The notes beneath the pieces were generated by a model, which was not told the origin of the DNA, searched no databases, and saw nothing but the letters and a program-made list of their open reading frames with translations. Positions 33,106 to 40,993 of a stretch of 53,146 nucleotides of DNA are shown in pieces. Source of the stretch: Fluviicola sp. (GTDB lineage Bacteria > Bacteroidota > Bacteroidia > Flavobacteriales_D > Crocinitomicaceae); NCBI RefSeq assembly GCF_029266855.1, contig NZ_JAQSWB010000013.1, positions 1 through 53,146 of the forward strand, given 5' to 3'. How positions within the stretch are numbered: position 1 is the stretch's first letter; every line of letters begins with the position of its first letter. A program made the position numbers and the translations under genes.

Positions 33106-33416
33106 TAACGAATCAAATTGACATATAAAATGAACGGCAGGAATAAAGCAGAACCAATGATGATTCCGCGAGCCAGGTCATAACGTTCCTTGTTCAGGAA
33201 AATATAAAACCAAATCAAATTCGGGATGATGGAAAGCGAAATAAATTTGCTCATGACAGTCAGATCAATAAAAAACTTACTCCACAAAGCGGAAAAGTAA
33301 AAGTTCTGAGCCCATGCAATAACTACCATTGTAAGCGGCACAATGATCATCGGAGATAATAAACCGATTAACATTCCTACGGTAACTCGTGAGTTCCAGG
33401 TAAATTTTCTTTTCAT
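33105..33416 (-). CDS. small membrane protein between surE and lpxB
   Basis: A 103-residue protein with three membrane helices (GMLIGLLSPMIIVPLTMVVIA at 14-34, a second near 58-71 and a third at 84-100, GIIIGSALFLPFILYV). It has no recognised motif. It overlaps both neighbours by one base (TAATG at 33416 and at 33105), so all three are translated as a unit. Short three-helix genes at this place occur in other Bacteroidota surE-lpxB loci, which suggests a role in lipid A or envelope biogenesis; that is inference. Confidence 0.75.
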   Translation of the reverse strand: MKRKFTWNSRVTVGMLIGLLSPMIIVPLTMVVIAWAQNFYFSALWSKFFIDLTVMSKFISLSIIPNLIWFYIFLNKERYDLARGIIIGSALFLPFILYVNLIR

Positions 33417-34186
33417 TAGAATACTTTTTTTAAGCCCGCAATCGTTTCGTGAGCTGTTAAATCAAATTGGGTCGGTACAATCGTTGCAAAACCCTGATCC
33501 AGGAAATACAGGTCCGTATCTGTTGCATCTTCCCTTGAATCGAACGTTCCGGTAAGCCAGTAATAAGGTCTTCCGAACTGATCTATGCGCTTATCAAAAC
33601 GGTCTTCCCAAAAGGCATATGCCTGTCTGCAAACTTCCGTTCCCTTTAATGCTTCAGCCGGGCCTTTCGGGATGTTTACATTTAAACAAACCCCTTGTTT
33701 CAATCCGTTACTCAATACCTTCGGAATAATTTCTTTTGCCACAGCCATCGGGGCAGAAAAATCTGCATCCAGGTCAAAATCACCGTACGAAAAACCAATA
33801 CTCGGAATGTGTTCCATCGCTCCCTCAACTGCTGCAGACATGGTGCCTGAATACAGCACATTTGTAGAAGAATTTAATCCGTGGTTGATTCCTGACAAGA
33901 TTAGGTCCGGTTTGCGGTGCAACACTTCATAAACTGCCAATTTCACGCAGTCTACCGGTGTTCCGCTGCACGAATACGATTCTATTCCTTCAAAAATATC
34001 CGAACGAAGCAATCTCAGCGGGTGAGAAATCGTAATTGCATGTCCCATTCCGGATTGAGGTTTGTCGGGAGCTATTACGACAACATCTCCGAACTCCCGG
34101 GCAACAGCGACTAATGAGGCTATTCCTTTTGCGTGAAGGCTGTCATCGTTGGTAACAAAAATGAGCGGGCGATTTGAATTTTCCAT
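33416..34186 (-). CDS. surE: 5'/3'-nucleotidase SurE
   Basis: A 256-residue metal-dependent nucleotide monophosphatase that acts on 5' and 3' nucleotides during stress. I start it at ATG 34186 (MENSNRPLIFVTNDD), because the in-frame TTG nine bases upstream lies inside the -7 box. Seen motifs are FVTNDDSLHAKGI (metal ligands DD), VIAPDKPQSGMGHAIT, ILSGINHGLNSSTNVLYSGT (N and S ligands), and AVEGAMEHIPSIGFS. It leads the surE-(membrane protein)-lpxB operon, with a TTG/TATCTTTG promoter (34193-34219). Confidence 0.96.
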   Translation of the reverse strand: MENSNRPLIFVTNDDSLHAKGIASLVAVAREFGDVVVIAPDKPQSGMGHAITISHPLRLLRSDIFEGIESYSCSGTPVDCVKLAVYEVLHRKPDLILSGINHGLNSSTNVLYSGTMSAAVEGAMEHIPSIGFSYGDFDLDADFSAPMAVAKEIIPKVLSNGLKQGVCLNVNIPKGPAEALKGTEVCRQAYAFWEDRFDKRIDQFGRPYYWLTGTFDSREDATDTDLYFLDQGFATIVPTQFDLTAHETIAGLKKVF

Positions 34187-34192
34187 TGAAAA

Positions 34193-34219
34193 CAAAGATA
34201 CATTTTTAGTTTCTCACAA
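34193..34219 (-). promoter_or_regulatory. promoter of the surE-lpxB operon
   Basis: TATCTTTG (34193-34200) with a TTG (34217-34219) 16 bases upstream, the only promoter here with both elements near consensus. The ATG at 34186 follows the box by six bases, so the transcript starts at or next to the start codon. Confidence 0.65.
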
Positions 34220-34298
34220 GTTTCAATGGAAATGCTAAAGTTTTAGAAAGTAACGGTAAGACTATAGACCAAAGACATTAGACTTAAGGCAAATTTCT

Positions 34299-34333
34299 GT
34301 CTTTCGTCTTTCGTCTTTCGTCTTATGTCTTTT
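34299..34333. repeat. five tandem heptamers at the end of the beta-propeller gene
   Basis: GTCTTTC occurs three times in tandem (34299-34319), followed by the variants GTCTTAT and GTCTTTT. The last overlaps the stop codon of the beta-propeller gene at 34332. Such heptamers are a typical slippage-prone element. Confidence 0.7.
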
Positions 34334-35963
34334 AGTCTATCACAAAACTCACAATTTTCTTTCCCCTGCTTCCGACCACGATGCGGTTTCCCCAGGCAAC
34401 AGGTGAAGATTCCCAGACACAGTCGGTTTTTCGTTTCACAATGATTCTACCGGTTAAACCGTCAATCAAATAGATCGTTCCATATACATCCGTGAAAAAG
34501 ACAGTGCAATTCCCTTCTTTATCATATAAATCAATTGGTGAAGCCCAGCTGTAGTAATCCATCGGAATCGAGAATTTCACTTTTCCGGTACGCTTATCAA
34601 TTGCGACGAATTCTCCGGCCAAACTTCCGTTCACCCGTGAGAAAATACCATAAACCAAATGAGCAGCTTTCTTCTTACCGGGTAAAACAGAGGCCAAAAC
34701 ACCTCCGGAATTAACTCTTCCATTCAGTTTCGTGTTGGTGGACTTGCGCCTTACATCCCACATTTCTTTTCCGCTAAGTCCATCAATTTTGCGAATATGT
34801 GCCGTTCCGTTTTCCCCCTGTTTATCCACTTCATTTCCAATATATAAAAAGGGATGATTGTCCTCCTGCAAATCAACGACCATCGATGCATCCGTGTCAT
34901 CATAATTATCAAGATACCAAACCGGGCGCATGGTCATCAAATTCATACAGAACACATTTCCGCCATTGTCACCAAACCAGCCCAGGTTGTTCCACGCTCC
35001 AAAACTGGATTCGATCCCCAAATCCGGATGTTTCTGAATATGATAATTAAAGATAAAAGGAGATGGAATGATTTCCGGGTCTGAAATCTTTGTTTTGTAA
35101 ATCTGTCCGTTTTCAGCCGGGTGAATCCAATAGCCTGTTTTAGCATCGACCAGGGAATTACTGTCAAATGCTCCCCAGCTTCTGCGGGCCTTCGGATCCA
35201 ATCCATTCCGAAAGAAAATCTCCTGACCCGTAAACATGTTGAAAATATAAGAACCAAAACGTTCTCCATTTTGAATTCCCTGTCCCACATAAAGCAAGCC
35301 ATTCATTCGTGGATCAACCGAAACAGTTCCTTTGATCGGATTTTCAATGCTCACATGCGGCCTAGTGGCTTTCCCGGTTTTCCAGTCGATAAAATAAATA
35401 TCCCCGCACAGACTTCCAACAATCACTTCCCTGAAATTTGATCGCTTTAAGTAAACATCTTCGATCCCATAAAGTCTTTCAGCAATTTCCCGGGGCCATT
35501 TCACAACCAGGGGTTGACCTGTCCAGCCCGAACCGCCACCCCAAGAACCGTATGCTGTTGTACGTCCATCGTAACCTGTTGTGAACTCCCAATCCAGGCG
35601 AATATCGTGAGGCTGCCCTTTTAACAGTCCACGGGTTGGAGCATTGCGCTGTGCATTTCCCCTGAAACAAAAAATCCCATTGCGGGAATTATAATCATCC
35701 GTAAATAAAATTTCCTCTTCAGGATCGTGTGATTCAGCATTATAGATCTTCTGATCAAACATCGAAATATCCGATTCTTCCGGGTACTGAACTTTCCAAA
35801 CTGCACCTCCATCCAGGATGTTCTCAACAAATTGGGGCAATATCCGCACTCCAGGTTTTACATAATGCAACGTAATACCAGTTCCCAGGTAACCGACCAG
35901 AAAAACAATTCCGTAAGCAACAAATAATTTAAAGGCTCTGACCACCTTACAAATTTCGTTCAT
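34332..35963 (-). CDS. PQQ-like beta-propeller protein
   Basis: An envelope protein of about 543 residues from the ATG at 35963 (MNEICKVVRAF); the longer frame upstream reads out of repeats and is probably not coding. A membrane anchor (LFVAYGIVFLVGYLGTGITL) is followed by a NAQRNAPTRG motif and PQQ/WD-type blades: FRGNAQRN, LDWEFTTGYDG, TGQPLVVKWP, FIDWKTGKATRP, SGKEMWDVRRKS, FSIPMDYYSWASP and TVFFTDVYGTIYLIDGLTGR. It resembles BamB-type scaffolds and PQQ-binding repeat proteins. No quinone-coenzyme dehydrogenase residue set is evident. It is between surE and polA on the opposite strand from polA, with divergent promoters in a repeat-rich gap. Confidence 0.75.
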   Translation of the reverse strand: MNEICKVVRAFKLFVAYGIVFLVGYLGTGITLHYVKPGVRILPQFVENILDGGAVWKVQYPEESDISMFDQKIYNAESHDPEEEILFTDDYNSRNGIFCFRGNAQRNAPTRGLLKGQPHDIRLDWEFTTGYDGRTTAYGSWGGGSGWTGQPLVVKWPREIAERLYGIEDVYLKRSNFREVIVGSLCGDIYFIDWKTGKATRPHVSIENPIKGTVSVDPRMNGLLYVGQGIQNGERFGSYIFNMFTGQEIFFRNGLDPKARRSWGAFDSNSLVDAKTGYWIHPAENGQIYKTKISDPEIIPSPFIFNYHIQKHPDLGIESSFGAWNNLGWFGDNGGNVFCMNLMTMRPVWYLDNYDDTDASMVVDLQEDNHPFLYIGNEVDKQGENGTAHIRKIDGLSGKEMWDVRRKSTNTKLNGRVNSGGVLASVLPGKKKAAHLVYGIFSRVNGSLAGEFVAIDKRTGKVKFSIPMDYYSWASPIDLYDKEGNCTVFFTDVYGTIYLIDGLTGRIIVKRKTDCVWESSPVAWGNRIVVGSRGKKIVSFVID

Positions 35964-36256
35964 ACAACTTGTCAAATCCAGGCGATCCCGAATAGTTATA
36001 CAATTTCGATTGTTGATGGATATACAACGGAGAAATCTTATAGCTCCTCCTCTTTTTCCCACTCCAAAGGGGGAAACTAGGATTCTCCGTTAAACAATAA
36101 AATCTTGCTTCGAAAATTTAGTCTGATTATTATTTTTCTTCTTCGGAAGAGCGGTTAAAAGCTCCCCCTTCGAAGGGGGAACTAGATTTCACTTCAAAAC
36201 ATTCCCGAAATTTCCCGAATTTGAGTTAAACTTGCAATTCACAATTCTTACAAATT
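35964..36256. other. intergenic region between beta-propeller gene and polA, with palindromes
   Basis: About 290 bp with no gene. It contains a perfect 18-bp palindrome TCCCCCTTCGAAGGGGGA (36163-36180) and, 100 bp before it, a related half (36055-36080) ending AAGGGGGAAACTAGG. Both are followed by similar GGGGGAA(A)CTAG sequence, so they are two copies of one dispersed repeat. Confidence 0.6.
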
Positions 36257-39061
36257 ATGCTTACTCCGGAGTCAGATAAAAAATTATTCCTCTTAGATGC
36301 TTTCGCCTTGATTTACAGGGCTTATTTTGCCTTTGCAAAAAATCCAAGAGTGAATTCAAAAGGACAAAATACTTCTGCGGCCTTTGGTTTTACCAATGTT
36401 CTGATTGATATTCTCAACAAAGAAAAACCAACCCATATAGCAGTCGTTTTTGATCCTCCGGGAGGAGCAACCAACAGAAATGTCGATTTTGCTGCCTACA
36501 AAGCGCATCGTGAGGAAATGCCGGAAGACATCCGGAATATGATTGAACCGATCAAACGAATTATTGAAGCATTCCGCATTCCGATGTACGTTGTAGACGG
36601 ATACGAGGCTGATGACCTGATCGGTACTATGGCAAAAATGGCTGAAAAAGAAGGCTTCATCACCTACATGATGACTCCTGATAAAGATTTCGGTCAATTG
36701 GTAAGTGAGAATATCTTCATTTACAAACCCGGACGTGGTGGAGATCCCGCAAGCATTATGGGTGTAAAAGAAGTCTGTGAGAAGTTTGAAGTACAAAACC
36801 CGCTACAGGTAATCGATATACTTGGATTGTGGGGAGATGCTGCCGATAACATTCCGGGAATTCCGGGAGTCGGAGAAAAAACAGCCAAAAAACTGATCGC
36901 CGATTACGGGTCAATGGAAGGCGTTTTTGAAAACGTGGAAGATCTCAAAGGAAAAATGAAAGAGAACATGATCAATTTCAAGGAACAGGGAATTGTTTCC
37001 AAAATCCTTGCAACGATCATTTTGGATGCACCGGTTGAATTTAATCCGAAGGAACTGGTATATGAGGAACCAAATAAGGAACTGATCTTAGAAATTTTTA
37101 CGGAACTCGAATTCCGGAATTTGGCCAAGCGGATAACGGGTGAAGAAATCGTTGTTACATCGGCTGGAGTTGATCAGAACGGTCAACTGGATCTATTCGG
37201 AACACAAAGCCTTGTCGACGTTCAGCAAGCCCAGCCAACAAGTGGCGTAAAGACCATTGCAACAGAAAAGCCTTCTTATCATTTAGTTACTTTGCCAGAA
37301 GAACGTAAAGCTTTACTGACTAAATTATTGAACGAAAAATCCGTATGTTTTGATACGGAAACAACCGATATCAACGCGCTTCATGCCGACCTTGTCGGAA
37401 TGTCCTTCTCATACAAAGAACGTGAAGCCTATTATGTTGCAGTTCCGAAAGACCGTGAAGAAGCACAGGCAATCGTAGACGAATTCAAACCCTTTTTTGA
37501 GAGTACAACGATCGAAAAGATCGCTCACAACATGAAATATGACATCCAGGTATTGCATCGTTACGGAGTTCGGTTTGACGGACCTTTGTTCGATACCATG
37601 ATCGCTCATTATCTCATTCAGCCCGAATCCAAACAGGGAATGGATTTCCTGGCAGAATATTACCTGAATTACACGCCGATCAGCATAGAAACATTGATTG
37701 GAAAAAAAGGAAAAGGACAGGGAAACATGGGAGATCTTCCGCCGGAAGCGATCAGCGATTACGCCTGTGAAGACGCCGACATTACCTTCCAATTAAAACA
37801 ATTGTTCGGCCCACAGATCGAAAAGGATCATTTGAAAAAATTGTTCTACGAGATGGAAATGCCCCTGGTATCCGTTCTTGCAGAAATGGAAGAAGAAGGT
37901 GTGGCAATTGACATTCCGCATTTGGAAGCTTATTCCAAGCAATTGGCAGAAGAAACAGCGGCTTTGGAAATCCGGATCAAAGAATTGGCCGGAATGGATT
38001 TCAATGTCGATTCCCCGAAGCAACTGGGCGATGTTCTATTTGAGCATATGAAGATTTCTTCCAAGGCGAAAAAAACCAAAACAGGTCAGTACGCCACATC
38101 CGAAGACATTTTACAGCAACATAAGAACGATCACGAGATTATCCCATGTATTTTGGATTACCGTCAAATGAAGAAGCTCAAGTCCACTTACGTAGATCCG
38201 CTTCCGACTATGAAAGATCCTGTTGACGGACGGGTACATACAAGTTATATGCAAACGATCACCGCAACCGGTCGATTGAGCTCCAATAATCCGAATCTTC
38301 AGAACATTCCAATTCGCAGTGAACGCGGGAAAGAAATCAGGAGAGCATTTATTGCGCGTTCGGAAGATTTCCAATTGATGTCGGCCGATTATTCTCAAAT
38401 TGAATTGCGGATCATTGCTGCTTTGGCAAACGACACCAACATGATCCAGGCTTTTAAAGACAAATTGGATATTCACCGGGCAACAGCTGCAAAAGTATTC
38501 CATGTTGACTTGGAAGAAGTAACGAAAGATCAGCGGAGTGCTGCAAAAGCAGTAAACTTCGGAATCATTTACGGACAGTCGGCATTTGGCTTATCCCAAA
38601 ACCTTGGAATTAGCAGAACGGAAGCAAAACAGATCATCGATGCTTACTTTGCGCAGTATTCTACGATCAAAACCTACATGGATAAAGCAGTAAAAGATGC
38701 ACGAGAGAACGGGTATGTGGAGACGATCATGCAACGCCGTCGCTACTTGCCGGATATCAATTCGGCAAATGCTGTCGTAAGAGGATTTGCAGAACGAAAT
38801 GCGGTCAATGCACCTATCCAGGGTTCGGCTGCCGATATTGTAAAACTGGCAATGGTAGCAGTGAGTAAAGCAATGAAGGAAGCAAAGGTTCAATCCAAGA
38901 TGATCCTGCAGGTGCACGATGAATTGGTATTCGATGTACATAAAGACGAACAGGAAATCATGAAAGCCCTGGTGAAAGAAGCGATGGAAAATGCAGTTTC
39001 CTTATCTGTTCCGATGGAAGTGGAAATGGAATTGGCTGACAATTGGCTGGATGCACACTAG
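36257..39061 (+). CDS. polA: DNA polymerase I
   Basis: A 934-residue repair and replication polymerase with all three modules. The 5'-3' exonuclease (residues 1-300) has LLDAFALIYRAYFAF, DGYEADDLIGTMAK and GLWGDAADNIPGIPGVGEKT. The 3'-5' proofreading domain keeps its acidic residues (CFDTETTDINALHA, AHNMKYDIQVL, YACEDADITFQL), so it is active, unlike in some phyla. The polymerase domain has SADYSQIELRIIAALA, RSAAKAVNFGIIYGQSAFGL (motif B) and LQVHDELVFDV (motif C). It is on the plus strand, followed by a LuxR-type gene after 16 bases. Only weak promoter-like sequence was found in the region upstream. Confidence 0.97.
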   Translation: MLTPESDKKLFLLDAFALIYRAYFAFAKNPRVNSKGQNTSAAFGFTNVLIDILNKEKPTHIAVVFDPPGGATNRNVDFAAYKAHREEMPEDIRNMIEPIKRIIEAFRIPMYVVDGYEADDLIGTMAKMAEKEGFITYMMTPDKDFGQLVSENIFIYKPGRGGDPASIMGVKEVCEKFEVQNPLQVIDILGLWGDAADNIPGIPGVGEKTAKKLIADYGSMEGVFENVEDLKGKMKENMINFKEQGIVSKILATIILDAPVEFNPKELVYEEPNKELILEIFTELEFRNLAKRITGEEIVVTSAGVDQNGQLDLFGTQSLVDVQQAQPTSGVKTIATEKPSYHLVTLPEERKALLTKLLNEKSVCFDTETTDINALHADLVGMSFSYKEREAYYVAVPKDREEAQAIVDEFKPFFESTTIEKIAHNMKYDIQVLHRYGVRFDGPLFDTMIAHYLIQPESKQGMDFLAEYYLNYTPISIETLIGKKGKGQGNMGDLPPEAISDYACEDADITFQLKQLFGPQIEKDHLKKLFYEMEMPLVSVLAEMEEEGVAIDIPHLEAYSKQLAEETAALEIRIKELAGMDFNVDSPKQLGDVLFEHMKISSKAKKTKTGQYATSEDILQQHKNDHEIIPCILDYRQMKKLKSTYVDPLPTMKDPVDGRVHTSYMQTITATGRLSSNNPNLQNIPIRSERGKEIRRAFIARSEDFQLMSADYSQIELRIIAALANDTNMIQAFKDKLDIHRATAAKVFHVDLEEVTKDQRSAAKAVNFGIIYGQSAFGLSQNLGISRTEAKQIIDAYFAQYSTIKTYMDKAVKDARENGYVETIMQRRRYLPDINSANAVVRGFAERNAVNAPIQGSAADIVKLAMVAVSKAMKEAKVQSKMILQVHDELVFDVHKDEQEIMKALVKEAMENAVSLSVPMEVEMELADNWLDAH

Positions 39062-39076
39062 GTATTGACTTTTAAG

Positions 39077-39832
39077 ATGGGACAAAACGAATTAAAGCAT
39101 CTACAGGATGTATGGGATAAGACTCAAAAAAGGGCTGTTGAAAATACAGAGTTTCCCTTATTGAAGTTTGAAGATATTACATCCAAAATAATCAGCTTGG
39201 GTCCGTTTTATTATTATATCATCGATTTTTATGATATGTCGTTGTCACAAGTCAGTCAATCTATCCAGGATATTCACGGCTTGAATCCCGATACCGTTAC
39301 TTTTGGGGATATCCTTGCCACCATTCATCCTGATGACATTTCATATGTTCAAAAAACGGAGGCCGCTGTTGCAGAATTTTATTACACCAATCTGAAGCCC
39401 GATCAATTGCTCCGTTATAAGATAAACTATTCCTTTCGAAGCAGAATGGCTGACGGGACCTATGCCTTATTAAACCACCAAGCTATTTTGCTGACCCTGG
39501 ACAAAAACGGCGGATTCGGAAAGTCTTTAAATATCCACACACGCATTGATCATATCAATTCAACTAACAATTTCACATATTCACTGATCGGTCTCGAAAA
39601 TGAACCTTCATTCATGAACAGGAGTATCAAACAGCCTACTACCGGACTTAGCAGGCGGGAAATCGAAATTGTGAAATTAATCGGATCAGGGATGGACAGC
39701 TCCCGGATAGCAGAACTTCTGTTCATAAGCCCTAAAACAGTCAAAAAACACAGAAGCAATATTTATAAGAAATTAAACGTCAAAAATACCGGTCAGGTAA
39801 TCAAAGAAGCAATGCTTGCCGGTCTGATCTAA
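39077..39832 (+). CDS. PAS-LuxR-type transcriptional regulator
   Basis: A 251-residue protein; the start at ATG 39077 (MGQNELKHLQDVW) is preferred over an in-frame TTG 12 bases upstream. Residues 25-170 resemble a PAS sensor domain (YYYIIDFYDMSLSQVSQSIQ, PDTVTFGDILATIHPDDIS, FRSRMADGTYALLNHQAI). Residues 190-251 form a LuxR/NarL helix-turn-helix (SRREIEIVKLIGSGMDSSRI, then AELLFISPKTVKKHRSNIYK). It is close to polA, but there is no reason to link it to DNA repair. It is closed by a tight terminator at 39832-39858. Signal and targets unknown. Confidence 0.85.
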   Translation: MGQNELKHLQDVWDKTQKRAVENTEFPLLKFEDITSKIISLGPFYYYIIDFYDMSLSQVSQSIQDIHGLNPDTVTFGDILATIHPDDISYVQKTEAAVAEFYYTNLKPDQLLRYKINYSFRSRMADGTYALLNHQAILLTLDKNGGFGKSLNIHTRIDHINSTNNFTYSLIGLENEPSFMNRSIKQPTTGLSRREIEIVKLIGSGMDSSRIAELLFISPKTVKKHRSNIYKKLNVKNTGQVIKEAMLAGLI

Positions 39833-39858
39833 AATACTCCTAAAGGAGTATTTTTTTT
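39832..39858 (+). terminator. intrinsic terminator after the LuxR gene
   Basis: AAATACTCC (39832-39840), loop TAAA, GGAGTATTT (39845-39853), then an uninterrupted T run to 39858. The stem begins inside the stop codon. Confidence 0.9.
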
Positions 39859-39873
39859 GATTATAGACTGGGG

Positions 39874-39881
39874 TAATTTTG
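39874..39881 (+). promoter_or_regulatory. -7 box of the two-domain secreted gene
   Basis: TAATTTTG, a perfect TAnnTTTG, 30 bases before the ATG at 39912. TTTG at 39856-39859 is 14 bases upstream, too close for a standard -33 element. Confidence 0.5.
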
Positions 39882-39911
39882 ATTTTTACTCTTGACTGGA
39901 ATTTTAACTTG

Positions 39912-40913
39912 ATGAATAAGATTTTACTTTGCTTTATTTTGGTGATTTCACACACCATTTATGCGCAATCGCCAACGTACGAAGAAACTGTCAGTTACAT
40001 TATTCAAAACACCAAAGGAAGAATGATGTATCCCGGAGCTCTTGATGCTTACAGCAGATCGAAGGGGTATTATCTGAAGGATATCAAGATCGAACAGAAT
40101 GGAAAGATCGAATTGATAACCGATCAAAAGGTTTTTGACGGTGGCTTCAATATCATTTTTAATATTTTCGATTTAGTAGAAAAAGTAGACTATCCTGATG
40201 GGATCAGGGCATATAAATTCCTGGTCCACTTCAGCGGACTGAATGTTTCTGAGGGTTACGGAATCACCTTTGCAACAGACGCGGATGCACAGAAAGTTGC
40301 CCGCGCGTTCAGGCATTTAAAAACGATGTGCAAACAAGATGACGATCTGTTTGCCAAGCCAAGCGGAGAAGATAAAAAAAGCCAGTTGAGCAAAGAAGAA
40401 ACAGAAGTCTATATCCGCAAAAAACTGAATGAATGTGTGAATGCCACCTATTACAAAGGTTACATTACAATCAAAAAAAATGAGATTACCATTGATGAGA
40501 ATAACAAAGTAACCTATACATTACGTCGTGATTATTTTAGAAATGACGAACAGTATACCAGTGAATTCAATTTGAACCAAATCAGTAGTATTGTTCCATT
40601 AAATAATGATTCGCTTATTGTCGGAGGGTTAAGAATTATCTTTAACTCAAATGTTTGTAAAACAAGTGAATTCATTCAGGGAGAGTACTCAGTCAAAGAA
40701 TGGGGACATGGATATTATAATGTCTTCGGAACTTATGTAGACCAATACATTGATGTTCAAAAATACGGTACGCTCAAAAATGAGACAAGTTATAGCAACG
40801 AAATCACCATCTATTTTTCGAATACAGATTCTGCAAACTTTAACCGTATCAAAAAAGCATTCGAACGTTTGAAATCATTATCCGCAGATGAAAAGGATCC
40901 ATTCGATGATTAA
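39912..40913 (+). CDS. secreted protein with two repeated domains
   Basis: A 333-residue protein started at ATG 39912 where a signal peptide begins (LLCFILVISHTIYAQ). The body contains two repeats of one domain: about residues 20-155 end in AQKVARAFRHLKTMCKQDDD, and about 170-333 end in NFNRIKKAFERLKSLSADEKDPFDD. Each repeat is mixed alpha/beta, with a KYILKDIKIEQNGKIELI type strand pair. I do not recognise the family, but this arrangement, with a C-terminal helix after each beta half, suggests a PH-like fold. It is expected to be periplasmic. A transcription terminator follows at 40943. Confidence 0.7.
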   Translation: MNKILLCFILVISHTIYAQSPTYEETVSYIIQNTKGRMMYPGALDAYSRSKGYYLKDIKIEQNGKIELITDQKVFDGGFNIIFNIFDLVEKVDYPDGIRAYKFLVHFSGLNVSEGYGITFATDADAQKVARAFRHLKTMCKQDDDLFAKPSGEDKKSQLSKEETEVYIRKKLNECVNATYYKGYITIKKNEITIDENNKVTYTLRRDYFRNDEQYTSEFNLNQISSIVPLNNDSLIVGGLRIIFNSNVCKTSEFIQGEYSVKEWGHGYYNVFGTYVDQYIDVQKYGTLKNETSYSNEITIYFSNTDSANFNRIKKAFERLKSLSADEKDPFDD

Positions 40914-40942
40914 CCAATAGCATAATTCATTACCCTACCTAA

Positions 40943-40983
40943 ATGGGGCGTTTCTGTTTTTCTATGAAACGCCCCTATTTTTT
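40943..40983. terminator. bidirectional intrinsic terminator
   Basis: GGGGCGTTTC (40945-40954) pairs with GAAACGCCCC (40966-40975), followed by TATTTTTTGG on the plus strand and AATGG pairing on the left. It also closes the minus-strand protease gene. Confidence 0.8.
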
Positions 40984-40993
40984 GGAATAACTG

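Noticed and set aside
34332-36062. The longer start of the beta-propeller gene at 36062
   Set aside because: The extra N-terminal 33 residues lie in repeat-containing sequence; the ATG at 35963 directly precedes a membrane anchor.
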